NCBI GenBank assembly: GCA_026931905.1
Contig: JAIXLB010000020.1
Coordinates: forward strand, 1 to 64,000
DNA: 64,000 nt
Direction: 5' to 3'
From: Chitinophagales bacterium
GTDB lineage: Bacteria; Bacteroidota; Bacteroidia; Chitinophagales; Chitinophagaceae
Of this stretch, positions 9,523-17,668 are shown one piece after another. A program made the position numbers and the translations under genes. The notes under the pieces were generated by a model. It worked only from the letters and a program-made list of their open reading frames with translations, was not told the DNA's origin and did no database searches. Every line of letters starts with the position of its first letter. The first letter of the stretch is position 1.

Positions 9523-10119
9523 ATGAAGAAAGTTTTATTGGCTTGTGCTGCAATAGTTATAAGCATTACAGCAGTTACAAAAGCAAATGCACAACAAATT
9601 AAAATTGGTATGTTCGATGAAGAAGCTTTGCTTCATTTTATGCCAGGAATTCAAAAAGTAGATTCTTTATTACAACGATTTGTAGAAGATTCATTACAAA
9701 ACGAATATGAAGATGAATTGTATTTATACCAAACAAAAGACAGCACTTTTAAAGCAGATTCTTCTAAAATGAGTAACGCTTTAAAACAAACTATGAAAAA
9801 AGAAATTGCACAGCATTTTTATAAAATTCAAAACTGGCAACAGTATCAACAACAAAGATTACAAGTAAAACAACAAGAACTTTTAAGACCATTTTTAGAA
9901 AAAATTTATGGGGCTTTACAACAAGTAATTGTAGAGCAAAAATATACCCATGTATTTAAGAAAGATGTTTTTGTACATATAGATAAAGGCGAAGAATTGA
10001 TGCTTCGTGTATTGTACAAACTAAAAGTGCCTGTACCAAAAGAAATAGAAGATCAGTTTAAAGAATTTGGATTAACAGGAACACCAACTACACCAAAAAC
10101 AACTCCTAAGAAAAATTAA
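9523..10119 (+). CDS. OmpH/Skp-family periplasmic chaperone (second copy)
   Basis: 198 residues with a signal peptide ending at KANAQ. The mature protein starts IKIGMFDEEALLHFMPG, the OmpH pattern, followed by a Gln/Lys-rich coiled coil (about residues 60-140) and the C-terminal strand YTHVFKKDVFVHIDKG. A Thr/Pro/Lys-rich tail (TPTTPKTTPKKN) is added at the end and is absent from the first copy. It follows the first ompH gene by 43 bases and ends just before an intrinsic terminator, so it closes the uppS-bamA-ompH-ompH transcript. The two copies have diverged strongly, which suggests different clients or a mixed trimer; that is inference. Confidence 0.88.
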   Translation: MKKVLLACAAIVISITAVTKANAQQIKIGMFDEEALLHFMPGIQKVDSLLQRFVEDSLQNEYEDELYLYQTKDSTFKADSSKMSNALKQTMKKEIAQHFYKIQNWQQYQQQRLQVKQQELLRPFLEKIYGALQQVIVEQKYTHVFKKDVFVHIDKGEELMLRVLYKLKVPVPKEIEDQFKEFGLTGTPTTPKTTPKKN

Positions 10120-10140
10120 TTCTTAGTTTAAAACGATATA

Positions 10141-10180
10141 AAAAAGCTGCTCTACAAAAATATTTTAGAGCAGCTTTTTT
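10141..10180 (+). terminator. Intrinsic terminator after the second ompH gene
   Basis: AAAAAGCTGCTCTA and TAGAGCAGCTTTTT form a long stem with an AT-rich loop, followed on the plus strand by a T run. It lies 21 bases after the ompH stop and before murI, so murI is probably transcribed partly from its own promoter. Confidence 0.85.
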
Positions 10181-10194
10181 ATTTACTTAATTTT

Positions 10195-11040
10195 ATGCTT
10201 TATATGAATACAGTACAACAACAAGGAGCAATAGGAGTATTTGATAGTGGTTATGGTGGACTAACTATTTTAAAAGACATAGTAAAAACACTGCCCACTT
10301 ATAGTTATAAATATCTTGGCGATAATGCACGTACACCCTATGGTACAAGAAGTTTTGAAACAGTACACCAATATACATGGCAAGCGGTACAATGGTTTTT
10401 TCAACAAGGATGCCATTTGGTTGTTTTAGCTTGTAACACAGCCTCTGCAAAAGCTTTAAGAACCATTCAACAAACTAATTTACCTGTATTACAAGATAAA
10501 CATAAAAGAGTTTTAGGTGTAATACGCCCAACTGCTGAAATTATTGGTAATTACACACAAACCAATCATATAGGTATTTTGGGAACTACAGGCACTGTGC
10601 AATCCAGCTCTTATGTGTTAGAAATAGAAAAGTTTTTTCCAAGTGTAAAAGTGCATCAACAGGCTTGCCCTTTGTTTGTGCCTTTAATTGAAAACAATGA
10701 ACATAACAGCCAGGGGGCAAATTTTTTTGTAGAAAAATATTTACAAGAGTTGTTAAATCAATCAAACAACATTGATACCATTTTATTAGCCTGTACACAT
10801 TATCCATTGTTAATAAACAAAATAAAAAACTACATAAACGGCAATACAAAAATTATAAGTCAAGGCGAAATAGTTGCCAATAGTTTAAAGGATTATTTAC
10901 TACGCCACCCCGAAATAAATGCTTTATGCAAACAGGAAAATAAAGTAGAATTTTTTACAACCGATAATACTACAGCTTTCAACAATCAGGCTACAACCTT
11001 TTGGGGGCAAGCTATTTCAAGCATTCAAATAGAGTTATAA
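10195..11040 (+). CDS. murI: Glutamate racemase
   Basis: Converts L-glutamate to D-glutamate for peptidoglycan. The N-terminal motif GVFDSGYGGLTIL and YLGDNARTPYG bind substrate. The two catalytic cysteines are visible as C80 in LACNTASAK and C200 in LLACTHYPLL. At 281 residues the length is typical. The start is ATG at 10195; a second ATG at 10204 (MNTVQQQ) is equally possible, because the family usually has few residues before GVFDSG. It follows the ompH terminator closely. In Bacteroidota murI commonly sits next to the bamA-ompH block. Identification is very secure. Confidence 0.94.
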   Translation: MLYMNTVQQQGAIGVFDSGYGGLTILKDIVKTLPTYSYKYLGDNARTPYGTRSFETVHQYTWQAVQWFFQQGCHLVVLACNTASAKALRTIQQTNLPVLQDKHKRVLGVIRPTAEIIGNYTQTNHIGILGTTGTVQSSSYVLEIEKFFPSVKVHQQACPLFVPLIENNEHNSQGANFFVEKYLQELLNQSNNIDTILLACTHYPLLINKIKNYINGNTKIISQGEIVANSLKDYLLRHPEINALCKQENKVEFFTTDNTTAFNNQATTFWGQAISSIQIEL

Positions 11041-11075
11041 AAAAAGAAGAGCCACTTGTAAAAACAAGCAGCTCT
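11037..11075 (-). terminator. Terminator for the T9SS gene ending at 11120
   Basis: On the minus strand AGAGC-TG-CTTGT-TTTT-ACAAG-TG-GCTCT forms a nearly perfect hairpin and is followed by TTCTTTTTTT. The T run exists only in this orientation, so it serves the minus-strand gene, although it lies right after the murI stop and may also hinder readthrough from murI. Confidence 0.65.
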
Positions 11076-11119
11076 ATGGTTATGAAAACGAAAACTATCA
11101 ACTATTTTATTTACTCAAA

Positions 11120-12427
11120 TTATTGCTTTACAAATCTGATTATAGAAGACTCGCAACCTTCGGCACAGGTTAGTTTTATAATATAATTTCCTGCATTTAA
11201 TGATTGAGTATTTAGAGTAACATTATTATCGCCCATTGTTAACTGAATATTTTGTTGCATTACTGTTTTGCCTGTCATATCTGTAATGATTAAAGTAGCA
11301 TTAGATGCTTTTGGTGCAATAACAGAAACTTTTGCAATATCTCTTGTAGGGTTTGGATAAACTTTTACCAATTCAAATCTTGTTGGTTTATCTGCTTTAA
11401 TAAAAACTGTTTTTGAATAAGAATATTTACCATCCTTATCTATTTGTTTTAATTTGTAGTAAGCAGATGTGTTACTTGCTTTATCACCATAAGTGTAACT
11501 TAAATTTGTATTGCTGTTACCATTTTCTGCTTTAGTTGGTATAAATGCAATAGTGCTAAATTCTGTTCCATTTATGCTGCGTTGAAGTTCAAACCCTGTA
11601 TTGTTCATTTCAGTAGCAGTAGCCCAAGAAAGAATATTATTTGATTCTACTTTTTCTCCATTAAAACTTGCAAATGTAACAGGAGCAACAGAGTTACAAA
11701 CCACTGGGAATATCATTAAACCCCAGCTTGAACCCCATCCATCTTCCATAGAAGACCAAGCACCATTATAAAAATCCCAACCTCCGCCATTATCAGAAGG
11801 ACCTGCTTCATCCATTTCGCTTGTAACTAAGCTTAATGAATCTTTTGTGCTACTACCCCAAGTAAAATTGCTTATATCTATTGAAACAAATATTTTCTTT
11901 GATGCAGGAATTGAAATTGGTGTTGCAAATTGAACTATTGTAAAATCGCTATTGCTAACATCGGTTTTTATGGATCCTAAAGTTAAAGAATTATCTGTAC
12001 CTAAAAGGTTATTTGGTCCATTGGTAGCATCTCCATCATATACTTTTACAGGAACCGTTTTACTTAAATTTGCTGGGTTGGTACTATTGGCTTTTGCAAA
12101 CCAAAAAGCTACACCTGTTAAATAAGTACTATTCGTATAAGATGCTAAATTAAAATAAGCAGCCTTTTGTTCATCTCCGTATTGATTTACTCCTGCAACA
12201 TAACCACCTCCACCAGTTACAGTATAAACTTGAGGCGTCCATGCATCAGCCTGTGTTGTATTAACAGTATCACAAGTGGCTGTTGTTTTTTGTTGATAGT
12301 TATTAGAGGAGTTGCCCAATAATTTAGTTTTATTCAAATAAGTATTGGTAGATTGAACTTGGCGTTGTGCCATAGCAGCACAAACCAATAAACTTGTTGA
12401 TACAAGAAGTAAGTAAATTTTTTTCAT
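11120..12427 (-). CDS. T9SS type A sorting domain-containing secreted protein
   Basis: 435 residues. Signal peptide MKKIYLLLVSTSLLVCAAMAQ. Residues about 45-245 form a beta-rich ectodomain (KVYDGDATNGPNNLLGTDN, SIPASKKIFVSIDISNF) of no family I recognise. Residues about 248-350 hold a fibronectin/Ig-like module (GFELQRSINGTEFSTIAF, YYKLKQIDKDGKYSYSK). The last 80 or so residues are a T9SS type A sorting domain (VYPNPTRD, ITDMTGKTV, LNAGNYIIKL). It is therefore exported by the type IX system and probably fixed to the cell surface. Its C-terminal 185 residues closely match those of the neighbouring gene at 12607, showing duplication of this module. Confidence 0.85.
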   Translation of the reverse strand: MKKIYLLLVSTSLLVCAAMAQRQVQSTNTYLNKTKLLGNSSNNYQQKTTATCDTVNTTQADAWTPQVYTVTGGGGYVAGVNQYGDEQKAAYFNLASYTNSTYLTGVAFWFAKANSTNPANLSKTVPVKVYDGDATNGPNNLLGTDNSLTLGSIKTDVSNSDFTIVQFATPISIPASKKIFVSIDISNFTWGSSTKDSLSLVTSEMDEAGPSDNGGGWDFYNGAWSSMEDGWGSSWGLMIFPVVCNSVAPVTFASFNGEKVESNNILSWATATEMNNTGFELQRSINGTEFSTIAFIPTKAENGNSNTNLSYTYGDKASNTSAYYKLKQIDKDGKYSYSKTVFIKADKPTRFELVKVYPNPTRDIAKVSVIAPKASNATLIITDMTGKTVMQQNIQLTMGDNNVTLNTQSLNAGNYIIKLTCAEGCESSIIRFVKQ

Positions 12428-12550
12428 AAAAATGAAGGTTTAATTATTAAATCTTAATGGTATTAAATGGTTTAAAAATAAGCCTCCAAAAAATAATAGG
12501 ATAATAAAATAGCCTAATTAATTGTTTTAATCGGTAAGTGTTATAAAATA

Positions 12551-12582
12551 AAAAAGGGGCTATCTTTTTTAGATAACCCCTT
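12551..12582 (-). terminator. Terminator for the T9SS gene ending at 12607
   Basis: On the minus strand GGGGTTATCT pairs with AGATAGCCCC (one G-T pair), with an A-rich loop. It is followed by TTTTTTATTTT. It lies 25 bases after the stop of the upstream T9SS gene and before the start of the next one, so the two T9SS genes are separate transcripts. Confidence 0.75.
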
Positions 12583-12606
12583 ATACAATGAAAACAAAAA
12601 ACTAAA

Positions 12607-14706
12607 TTATTGTTTAATAAATTTGTTGATTGAAGATTCGCAACCTTCAGCACAAGTTAATCTTATAATGTAGTTACCTGCTTTTAAAGAAGCAACATCA
12701 ACTACAACATTATTATCACCCATTGCTAATTGTACATTTTGTTGTTTTACAACTTTGCCTGTAATATCAGTAATTGATAATGTAATGATTGAAGCTTTTG
12801 GAGATGCTACAGATACTTTAATATTATCTTTAGCAGGGTTTGGATATACGCTTACTAATTCAAATCTTGTTGGTTTATCTGCTTTAATAAATACAACTTT
12901 AGAGAAAGAAGATTTACCATCTTTATCTATTTGTTTTAATTTGTAGTAAGCAGATGCAGTGCTTGCGTTATCATTATAGGTATATTGTAATGCAACATTG
13001 CTGTTACCATTTTCTGCTTTAGTTGGTACAAATGCTATTGTGCTAAATTCAGTACCATTTACACTACGCTGTAATTCAAATCCTGTATTGTTATTTTCTG
13101 TAACAGTATTCCATTTAAGAATATTTTTAGTGTTTTCTCTTACGCCAGTAAAATCTCCAAAAGTTACTGGTACAGGAGCATTAGCAGTAACAACTATATC
13201 ATCTAAACCAATAACATTTCCATACTGACTTGCACCTTCAAAACCAAGTTGTATAGTTTGTCCTGCGTAAGAAGATAAATCTACAGTTTTGCTTACCCAA
13301 ATTGGGGTAGGGGCTGCACCATTAAATCTTCCAAAGCCAGCACCTGGAATTCTATTCCATGTTTGACCTTTATCTGAAGAGTAAACCACATAAATACTAT
13401 CTAAAAATGTTGATAACGAGTTATCGTTTGTCATCCAAAAAGATATAGACGCTGGTGATGAAAAACTAAAACAACCAGCATATAAAACAGCTCTATGACC
13501 AGCACTACTTGCACCAGAATAACTATCCCACACATAAAATCCTTTTCCAGAATGAGGATAAATAGAATCTGTTAAATCTGCATTTTTAAAAGCTCCAGTA
13601 GTACTTGCAGTTAATGCAATATTTAAATTCCAATGGTTACCACCACTTAAGGTTTTTAGATATTGAAAAACAAGTGGATTAGAAAGTTCTGCACCTGTTG
13701 AAACTGGATAAGTTATATAAACACCTGTATTAGTAATAGTAAAACTCATAGTGTCGTTTGAAGCATTTGAATCGCCTGGTAATTGGCTATAAACTTTTAT
13801 ATTATAAGCACCTTCTGCTGTCATTGGTATTGATGAAAAAGTTACTATTTCTGTAGCGTTTGCTGCCAGTACTCCAGTATTTGATAGAGTAGAGGTATAA
13901 GTTCCTGCACCTGTAACATCTATTTTTACAGGACAAGTTCCAATAGCAATATTGGATGTACCTGTATTTTTTAAAGTAACAGATATAGATTGTGCTGTAT
14001 TAAAGCAAGAAGGTGAAGGGGTGTTTAAAATAGATGAAATAGAAGCATCAGTAGCTATTGGTCTAATTAATTGTATAGCAGGTCTAAAGGCTGAAGGTGC
14101 TAAGATTGTGCTGTTTTCAGCAGGTACTCCTGTACCGTTATACCTTCTTGAGGTTAATGCACTAGCTCCTGCAACAGCATTACCATTAGAGCAATCCCAA
14201 TCGTACGTTCCTGATGTAGCTGATCCACTATTTCTAATAATTAAAACCTGTAAATTAGTACCTGCAGTACGAGCAAATGGTGTGGTTAATGTAGCACTTG
14301 CATCGAAAAGAAATGAAAATCGAGGACCTGCAGATTGAATATTTATACTTCCAGTAAATACTAAAGTATAACCTGATAATGAATAAGTTCCATTTGCTAA
14401 TGTTGTACTTGTAGTAGGCACATTTTTCATATAAATACTATACCCTGGAATTGTGGTTGGTATTGTTCCAGTACTTGTAGTAGTACAGGCAAATTTTATG
14501 GATTGTATTTCATTGCCAGCTCCTATAAAATTAGTTGCTCCTATTTCAGAGTTTAAATAAATGGCTTCAACAGCATGGTAAGTAGATCCTCCTGAAATAA
14601 CATTTGGAGAAGCTCCAGCCATATTTGGGTCTGCTATAGATACAGTTTGTGCCCAACCAGTATAGCTTATAGCTAATAAAAAAATAAAAAGTAATTGTTT
14701 TTTCAT
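12607..14706 (-). CDS. T9SS type A sorting domain-containing protein with CARDB-like and choice-of-anchor-like domains
   Basis: 699 residues. Signal peptide MKKQLLFIFLLAISYTGWAQ. An N-terminal beta domain (about 25-210) contains the text IYMKNVPTTSTTLANGTYSL, which resembles adhesin modules. A CARDB-like module follows (about 215-330; SVTLKNTGTSNI). Next is a jelly-roll/MAM-like domain (about 335-510) with ISFWMTNDNS, GFGRFNGAAPTPIW and VGLDDIVV-like sequence. The final 185 residues match the neighbouring T9SS protein: GFELQRSVNGTEFS and the sorting domain VYPNPAKD, LKAGNYIIRL. It is expected on the cell surface; ligand unknown. The shared module is close enough at protein level to suggest common anchoring or a recent copy event. 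Confidence 0.85.
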   Translation of the reverse strand: MKKQLLFIFLLAISYTGWAQTVSIADPNMAGASPNVISGGSTYHAVEAIYLNSEIGATNFIGAGNEIQSIKFACTTTSTGTIPTTIPGYSIYMKNVPTTSTTLANGTYSLSGYTLVFTGSINIQSAGPRFSFLFDASATLTTPFARTAGTNLQVLIIRNSGSATSGTYDWDCSNGNAVAGASALTSRRYNGTGVPAENSTILAPSAFRPAIQLIRPIATDASISSILNTPSPSCFNTAQSISVTLKNTGTSNIAIGTCPVKIDVTGAGTYTSTLSNTGVLAANATEIVTFSSIPMTAEGAYNIKVYSQLPGDSNASNDTMSFTITNTGVYITYPVSTGAELSNPLVFQYLKTLSGGNHWNLNIALTASTTGAFKNADLTDSIYPHSGKGFYVWDSYSGASSAGHRAVLYAGCFSFSSPASISFWMTNDNSLSTFLDSIYVVYSSDKGQTWNRIPGAGFGRFNGAAPTPIWVSKTVDLSSYAGQTIQLGFEGASQYGNVIGLDDIVVTANAPVPVTFGDFTGVRENTKNILKWNTVTENNNTGFELQRSVNGTEFSTIAFVPTKAENGNSNVALQYTYNDNASTASAYYKLKQIDKDGKSSFSKVVFIKADKPTRFELVSVYPNPAKDNIKVSVASPKASIITLSITDITGKVVKQQNVQLAMGDNNVVVDVASLKAGNYIIRLTCAEGCESSINKFIKQ

Positions 14707-14807
14707 AACCGATGTTTTATTTAATAAATTGATGATTAAGGGCTAAAATTAGCCAAACTTTTGAATAAAAAAATTAATTTCAGAAGATTTTTTTAAATGG
14801 TAATTTT

Positions 14808-15842
14808 CTATCGTTCCCAAACCTTTAAACCTTCACTACAATTTGCACATATATCAATGTTTTTTCTGCTCTGCATTATTTTGGTTCTAAAATCTTTATA
14901 ATTTCCATTCTGCCATATATCTTTAAAGTTTTCACTTTTTAAATTACCTAATTGATGGGTAGCATCTTTATCAAAACAACAAGGTACAACCAAGCCATCC
15001 CAAGTTATTACATTGGCATGCCATAAACGCCAACAATAGTTGTTCATACCACTATTTATTTTCACATCTCCTTCTTTATCTTTTTTGTACCTGCTGTATT
15101 TTTCGTTGGTAGGAATTAATTGGTTGGGGTCGTTTTCGTAATCATATACCTGTGCTGTTTTAAAACGTACTTGATCTACACCTATTTCTTTTCCTAATTT
15201 TTTTACTTCTTCTATTTGATGTTCGTTTGGTCTTACAACTAAAAATTGAAAAAATATAAAAGGTGTTTTGCTTTTTAATTCTTTTTTCCATTTTACAATA
15301 TTTCTTGCTCCTTGTAACACTTTTTCTAATTTACCACCACGTCTGTATTGCTGATATACTTCTTGTGTTGTACCATCTATAGAAATTATTAATCTATCCA
15401 AACCGCTTTCTACTGTTTTTTTTGCTTTTTCTTCTGTAAGATAGTGGGCATTGGTACTGGTGGCTGTATATATACCTCTGTCGTGAGCATATTTTACCAT
15501 TTCCAAAAAGGTGGGGTTCAAATAAGGCTCTCCCTGAAAATAGAAAATAAGGTACATTACATCTTTATAAATTTCATCAATAGTTTTATTGAAAAATGCT
15601 GGGTTTAACATACCCGTTGGTCTGGTAAATTGCCTTAATCCACTGGGACATTCAGGACATCTTAGATTGCAACTGGTGGTTGGTTCAAAAGAAATAGAAA
15701 TAGGATAACCCCATTGAATGGGTTTATGAGTTAATTTACTTAATTGAAAACTTGACCAAACTTTAAAAGCATTCCATGCCCTACGAATAGTAAGTTTAGA
15801 TAAAAAATTAAGAGTATCTGCTGTATTGAAATAAGAGGCCAT
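14808..15842 (-). CDS. Radical SAM protein with SPASM domain
   Basis: 344 residues. The radical SAM cluster motif CNLRCPEC provides C58, C62 and C65, which bind the catalytic 4Fe-4S cluster and SAM. The barrel then shows FQGEPYLNPTF and LIISIDGTTQEVYQQYRRGG. The C-terminal SPASM domain carries NNYCWRLW, VVPCCFD and ICANCSEG, enough cysteines for auxiliary clusters. SPASM enzymes modify peptides or proteins or activate sulfatases. This type (ISFEPTTSCNLRCPECPSG) is widespread in Bacteroidota and its substrate is not established. No small peptide precursor gene is evident next to it. It is monocistronic, with the T9SS genes downstream on the same strand. Confidence 0.88.
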   Translation of the reverse strand: MASYFNTADTLNFLSKLTIRRAWNAFKVWSSFQLSKLTHKPIQWGYPISISFEPTTSCNLRCPECPSGLRQFTRPTGMLNPAFFNKTIDEIYKDVMYLIFYFQGEPYLNPTFLEMVKYAHDRGIYTATSTNAHYLTEEKAKKTVESGLDRLIISIDGTTQEVYQQYRRGGKLEKVLQGARNIVKWKKELKSKTPFIFFQFLVVRPNEHQIEEVKKLGKEIGVDQVRFKTAQVYDYENDPNQLIPTNEKYSRYKKDKEGDVKINSGMNNYCWRLWHANVITWDGLVVPCCFDKDATHQLGNLKSENFKDIWQNGNYKDFRTKIMQSRKNIDICANCSEGLKVWER

Positions 15843-15977
15843 GATATTGTATTATATGCTGTGTAAAAATAAGCATGAAGCCAACAGATAAGTGTTTGGT
15901 TTAATAATTATTCCTTGTTTAGCAAACAAAGCAACCAAAAATTAAAAAATTATGACAAAGATTTTTTTATTTTTTTT

Positions 15978-16130
15978 GTCATCCTGAGCGAAGCGAAGGA
16001 TCTCCTGAAAAGCAGTACTATGGTTTGGGCAGATGTTTCGCTTACGCTCAACATGACATTCTTTTTTTCTTAGCTTACGCTCAGAATGACAAGGAAAACC
16101 CGGCAGATTCTTCATTTCAATCAGAATGAC
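15978..16130. repeat. Cluster of four short interspersed repeats (core GTCATnCTGAGCG)
   Basis: One copy reads forward at 15978-16009 (GTCATCCTGAGCGAAGCGAA and onwards). Three copies read in reverse at 16031-16061, 16071-16091 and 16104-16130. Their cores on the minus strand are GTCATGTTGAGCGTAAGCGA, GTCATTCTGAGCGTAAGC and GTCATTCTGATTGAAATGAA. The copies are opposed and diverged, so the region can fold into hairpins. Such GAGCGAAGCGAA elements are common intergenic repeats in Bacteroidota and Chlorobi genomes. An open frame across them on the minus strand is not a gene. Confidence 0.8.
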
Positions 16131-16307
16131 AATTCTTTTATCATTAATAAAAATCAAATTAAGAAATATGTTCGTACCAATGGAGGACAAATTATAATGC
16201 AAGGCGATGTTATGCTTCCTATTTCTAAAAGAAAAAAAACCGATTTTTTAAAAGATATTAAAGGGGTTTCTTGGTGGCGAAAACCCTTTAGTGGTTTTGA
16301 TTTATAA
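16131..16307 (+). pseudogene. Remnant of a LytTR-type DNA-binding response regulator (C-terminal tail only)
   Basis: The frame reads NSFIINKNQIKKYVRTNGGQ, then IIMQGDVMLPISKRKKTDFL and a short tail ending at a stop at 16307. This resembles the end of LytTR domains, where the pattern is SFIVNxxxIKxY, GGxIxMxD, then S-R/K-R-K-K-xxFL. About 55 residues survive. The receiver domain and most of the LytTR fold are absent, and the sequence upstream is the interspersed repeat cluster, so the gene has been cut at the repeat junction near 16130. An in-frame ATG at 16086 lies inside a repeat and is not a credible start. Basis: motif recognition by eye. Confidence 0.55.
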
Positions 16308-16314
16308 AAAGCGT

Positions 16315-17229
16315 TTACGCATCATGTCTTATATTTTCCATTACTTTAAAAATGTGCAACAAGTAAGGAAATAAAGCATCCATACTTTCTGTTGCACCTC
16401 TGGTAGAACCTGGCAGTGCAACTATTAAAGTTTTTCCTTTTAATCCTCCAAAACTTCTCGATAGCATAGAGTAAGGTGTAAGCTCTTGCCCAAAACTTCT
16501 TGCAGCTTCACCAATACCTGGTATTTCTCTATCAAGCATTGGCTTTAATGCTTCTGGTGTTACATCTCTTGAAGACAAGCCAGTACCTCCTGTAAAAATT
16601 ATTATATCTGTATTATCGTTGTATAGTTGTTGCACTTTGTTTTGTATATTTTCTATTTCATCGGGTATAATACAATATTCTTTAACAGCAACTTGTAGTT
16701 TTTCTAATTTATTCATAATAGCTTTTCCTGCACTATCTTGTTTTTTTCCTGCTGCAATACTATCGCTACAAACAACTACTGCTGCATTAATTTCTCTTGA
16801 AAGCTTTTCTGTGTATTGCGATTTTCCTCCTTTTTTCTTTAAAAGTTTTATGCTTTTTATTTCAATTTCTTTATCAATTGGTTTAAGCATATCGTATAGA
16901 GTAAGAGCTACAACAGAAGCCCCATGCATTGCTTCAACTTCAACTCCTGTACGATAAATGGTATGCACTTCTATTTCTACAATAATGTTTAAATTTTCAA
17001 TAGTGTGTTTTATTTGTGTAAACTCAATAGGCAAAGGATGACAATCGGGAATCATTTCACTGGTTTTTTTTACAGCAAATAATCCTGCTATTTTACTTGC
17101 TTCTATTACATCTCCCTTAGGTACTGTTTTATTTTTTATAGCTTCAATGGTTGCTTGTTTGCTTACTGTTACAATAGCTTGAGCAATAGCTAAGCGATGC
17201 GTTTTTATTTTATTGGTAATATCTATCAT
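16315..17229 (-). CDS. moaCB: Bifunctional molybdenum cofactor protein MoaC-MoaB fusion
   Basis: 304 residues. Residues 1-145 are MoaC, which together with MoaA makes cyclic pyranopterin monophosphate from GTP: CHPLPIE, then VEVEAMHGASVVALTLYDM. Residues about 150-304 are MoaB/MogA-like, which adenylates molybdopterin: VVVCSDSIAAGKKQDSAG, FTGGTGLSSRDVTPEAL and ALPGSTRGATESM. Fusion of the two occurs elsewhere in Bacteroidota. It is the last gene of the nitrate/Moco cluster, six bases after moaE. It supplies two steps that would otherwise be missing from this set. Identification is secure. Confidence 0.93.
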   Translation of the reverse strand: MIDITNKIKTHRLAIAQAIVTVSKQATIEAIKNKTVPKGDVIEASKIAGLFAVKKTSEMIPDCHPLPIEFTQIKHTIENLNIIVEIEVHTIYRTGVEVEAMHGASVVALTLYDMLKPIDKEIEIKSIKLLKKKGGKSQYTEKLSREINAAVVVCSDSIAAGKKQDSAGKAIMNKLEKLQVAVKEYCIIPDEIENIQNKVQQLYNDNTDIIIFTGGTGLSSRDVTPEALKPMLDREIPGIGEAARSFGQELTPYSMLSRSFGGLKGKTLIVALPGSTRGATESMDALFPYLLHIFKVMENIRHDA

Positions 17230-17235
17230 ATAGTT

Positions 17236-17616
17236 TTAAGAATTTATTTTCCATTGATGGTTTTCATTAACAAAAACTTCTTTTCCCCAAACGGGAACTT
17301 CTTTTTTTATTCGTTCAACAATTTCTTCGCAAGCCTTTATTGCTTCTTTTCTATGAGCAGATGAAACAAAAACAAACAAACTTATTTCGCCTGCATTTAC
17401 TACACCCATGCTATGATAAATGTGCATACAAATCAAATCATATTTTTTAAAAGCGTCCTCTCTTATTTCATGAAATTTTTCTTCTGCCATTTCGTTGTAA
17501 GCACTGTATTCTATAGCTTTTACTTCTTGTTGGTTAATAATATCATTACGAACCTGACCTAAAAAAATACTATGTGCACCAATGTTTTTTTTTACTTGCG
17601 CAAAATAGATTCTCAA
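17236..17616 (-). CDS. moaE: Molybdopterin synthase catalytic subunit MoaE
   Basis: 126 residues. With MoaD it inserts the dithiolene sulfurs into cyclic pyranopterin monophosphate. Family motifs are FLGQVRND (about 18-25), AIEYSAYNEMAEEKF, HSMGVVNAGE, AHRKEA and KKEVPVWGKE. In E. coli MoaE the first residue after the Trp in the last motif is the essential lysine K126; here it is Gly followed by Lys, a pattern I believe is common in Bacteroidota. The start codon is TTG at 17616, because no in-frame ATG precedes FLGQVRND and an in-frame TAG lies 12 bases upstream. The N-terminus is about 15 residues shorter than usual, and a run of nine A lies just inside the gene. Confidence 0.88.
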   Translation of the reverse strand: MRIYFAQVKKNIGAHSIFLGQVRNDIINQQEVKAIEYSAYNEMAEEKFHEIREDAFKKYDLICMHIYHSMGVVNAGEISLFVFVSSAHRKEAIKACEEIVERIKKEVPVWGKEVFVNENHQWKINS

Positions 17617-17668
17617 TAAATGAAACTATACTTCAATAAAACTTTTATAATTAGTCTATTTTTAAAAG

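Noticed and set aside
13952-14338. 128-residue plus-strand open frame across the T9SS gene
   Set aside because: It is a shadow on the opposite strand of a well-supported secreted protein and has no recognisable features.
15942-16202. 86-residue open frame on the minus strand (CHSERK, EILRFAQDDKK)
   Set aside because: It is the translation of the interspersed repeats; this kind of text recurs wherever the repeat lies in frame and is not a protein.
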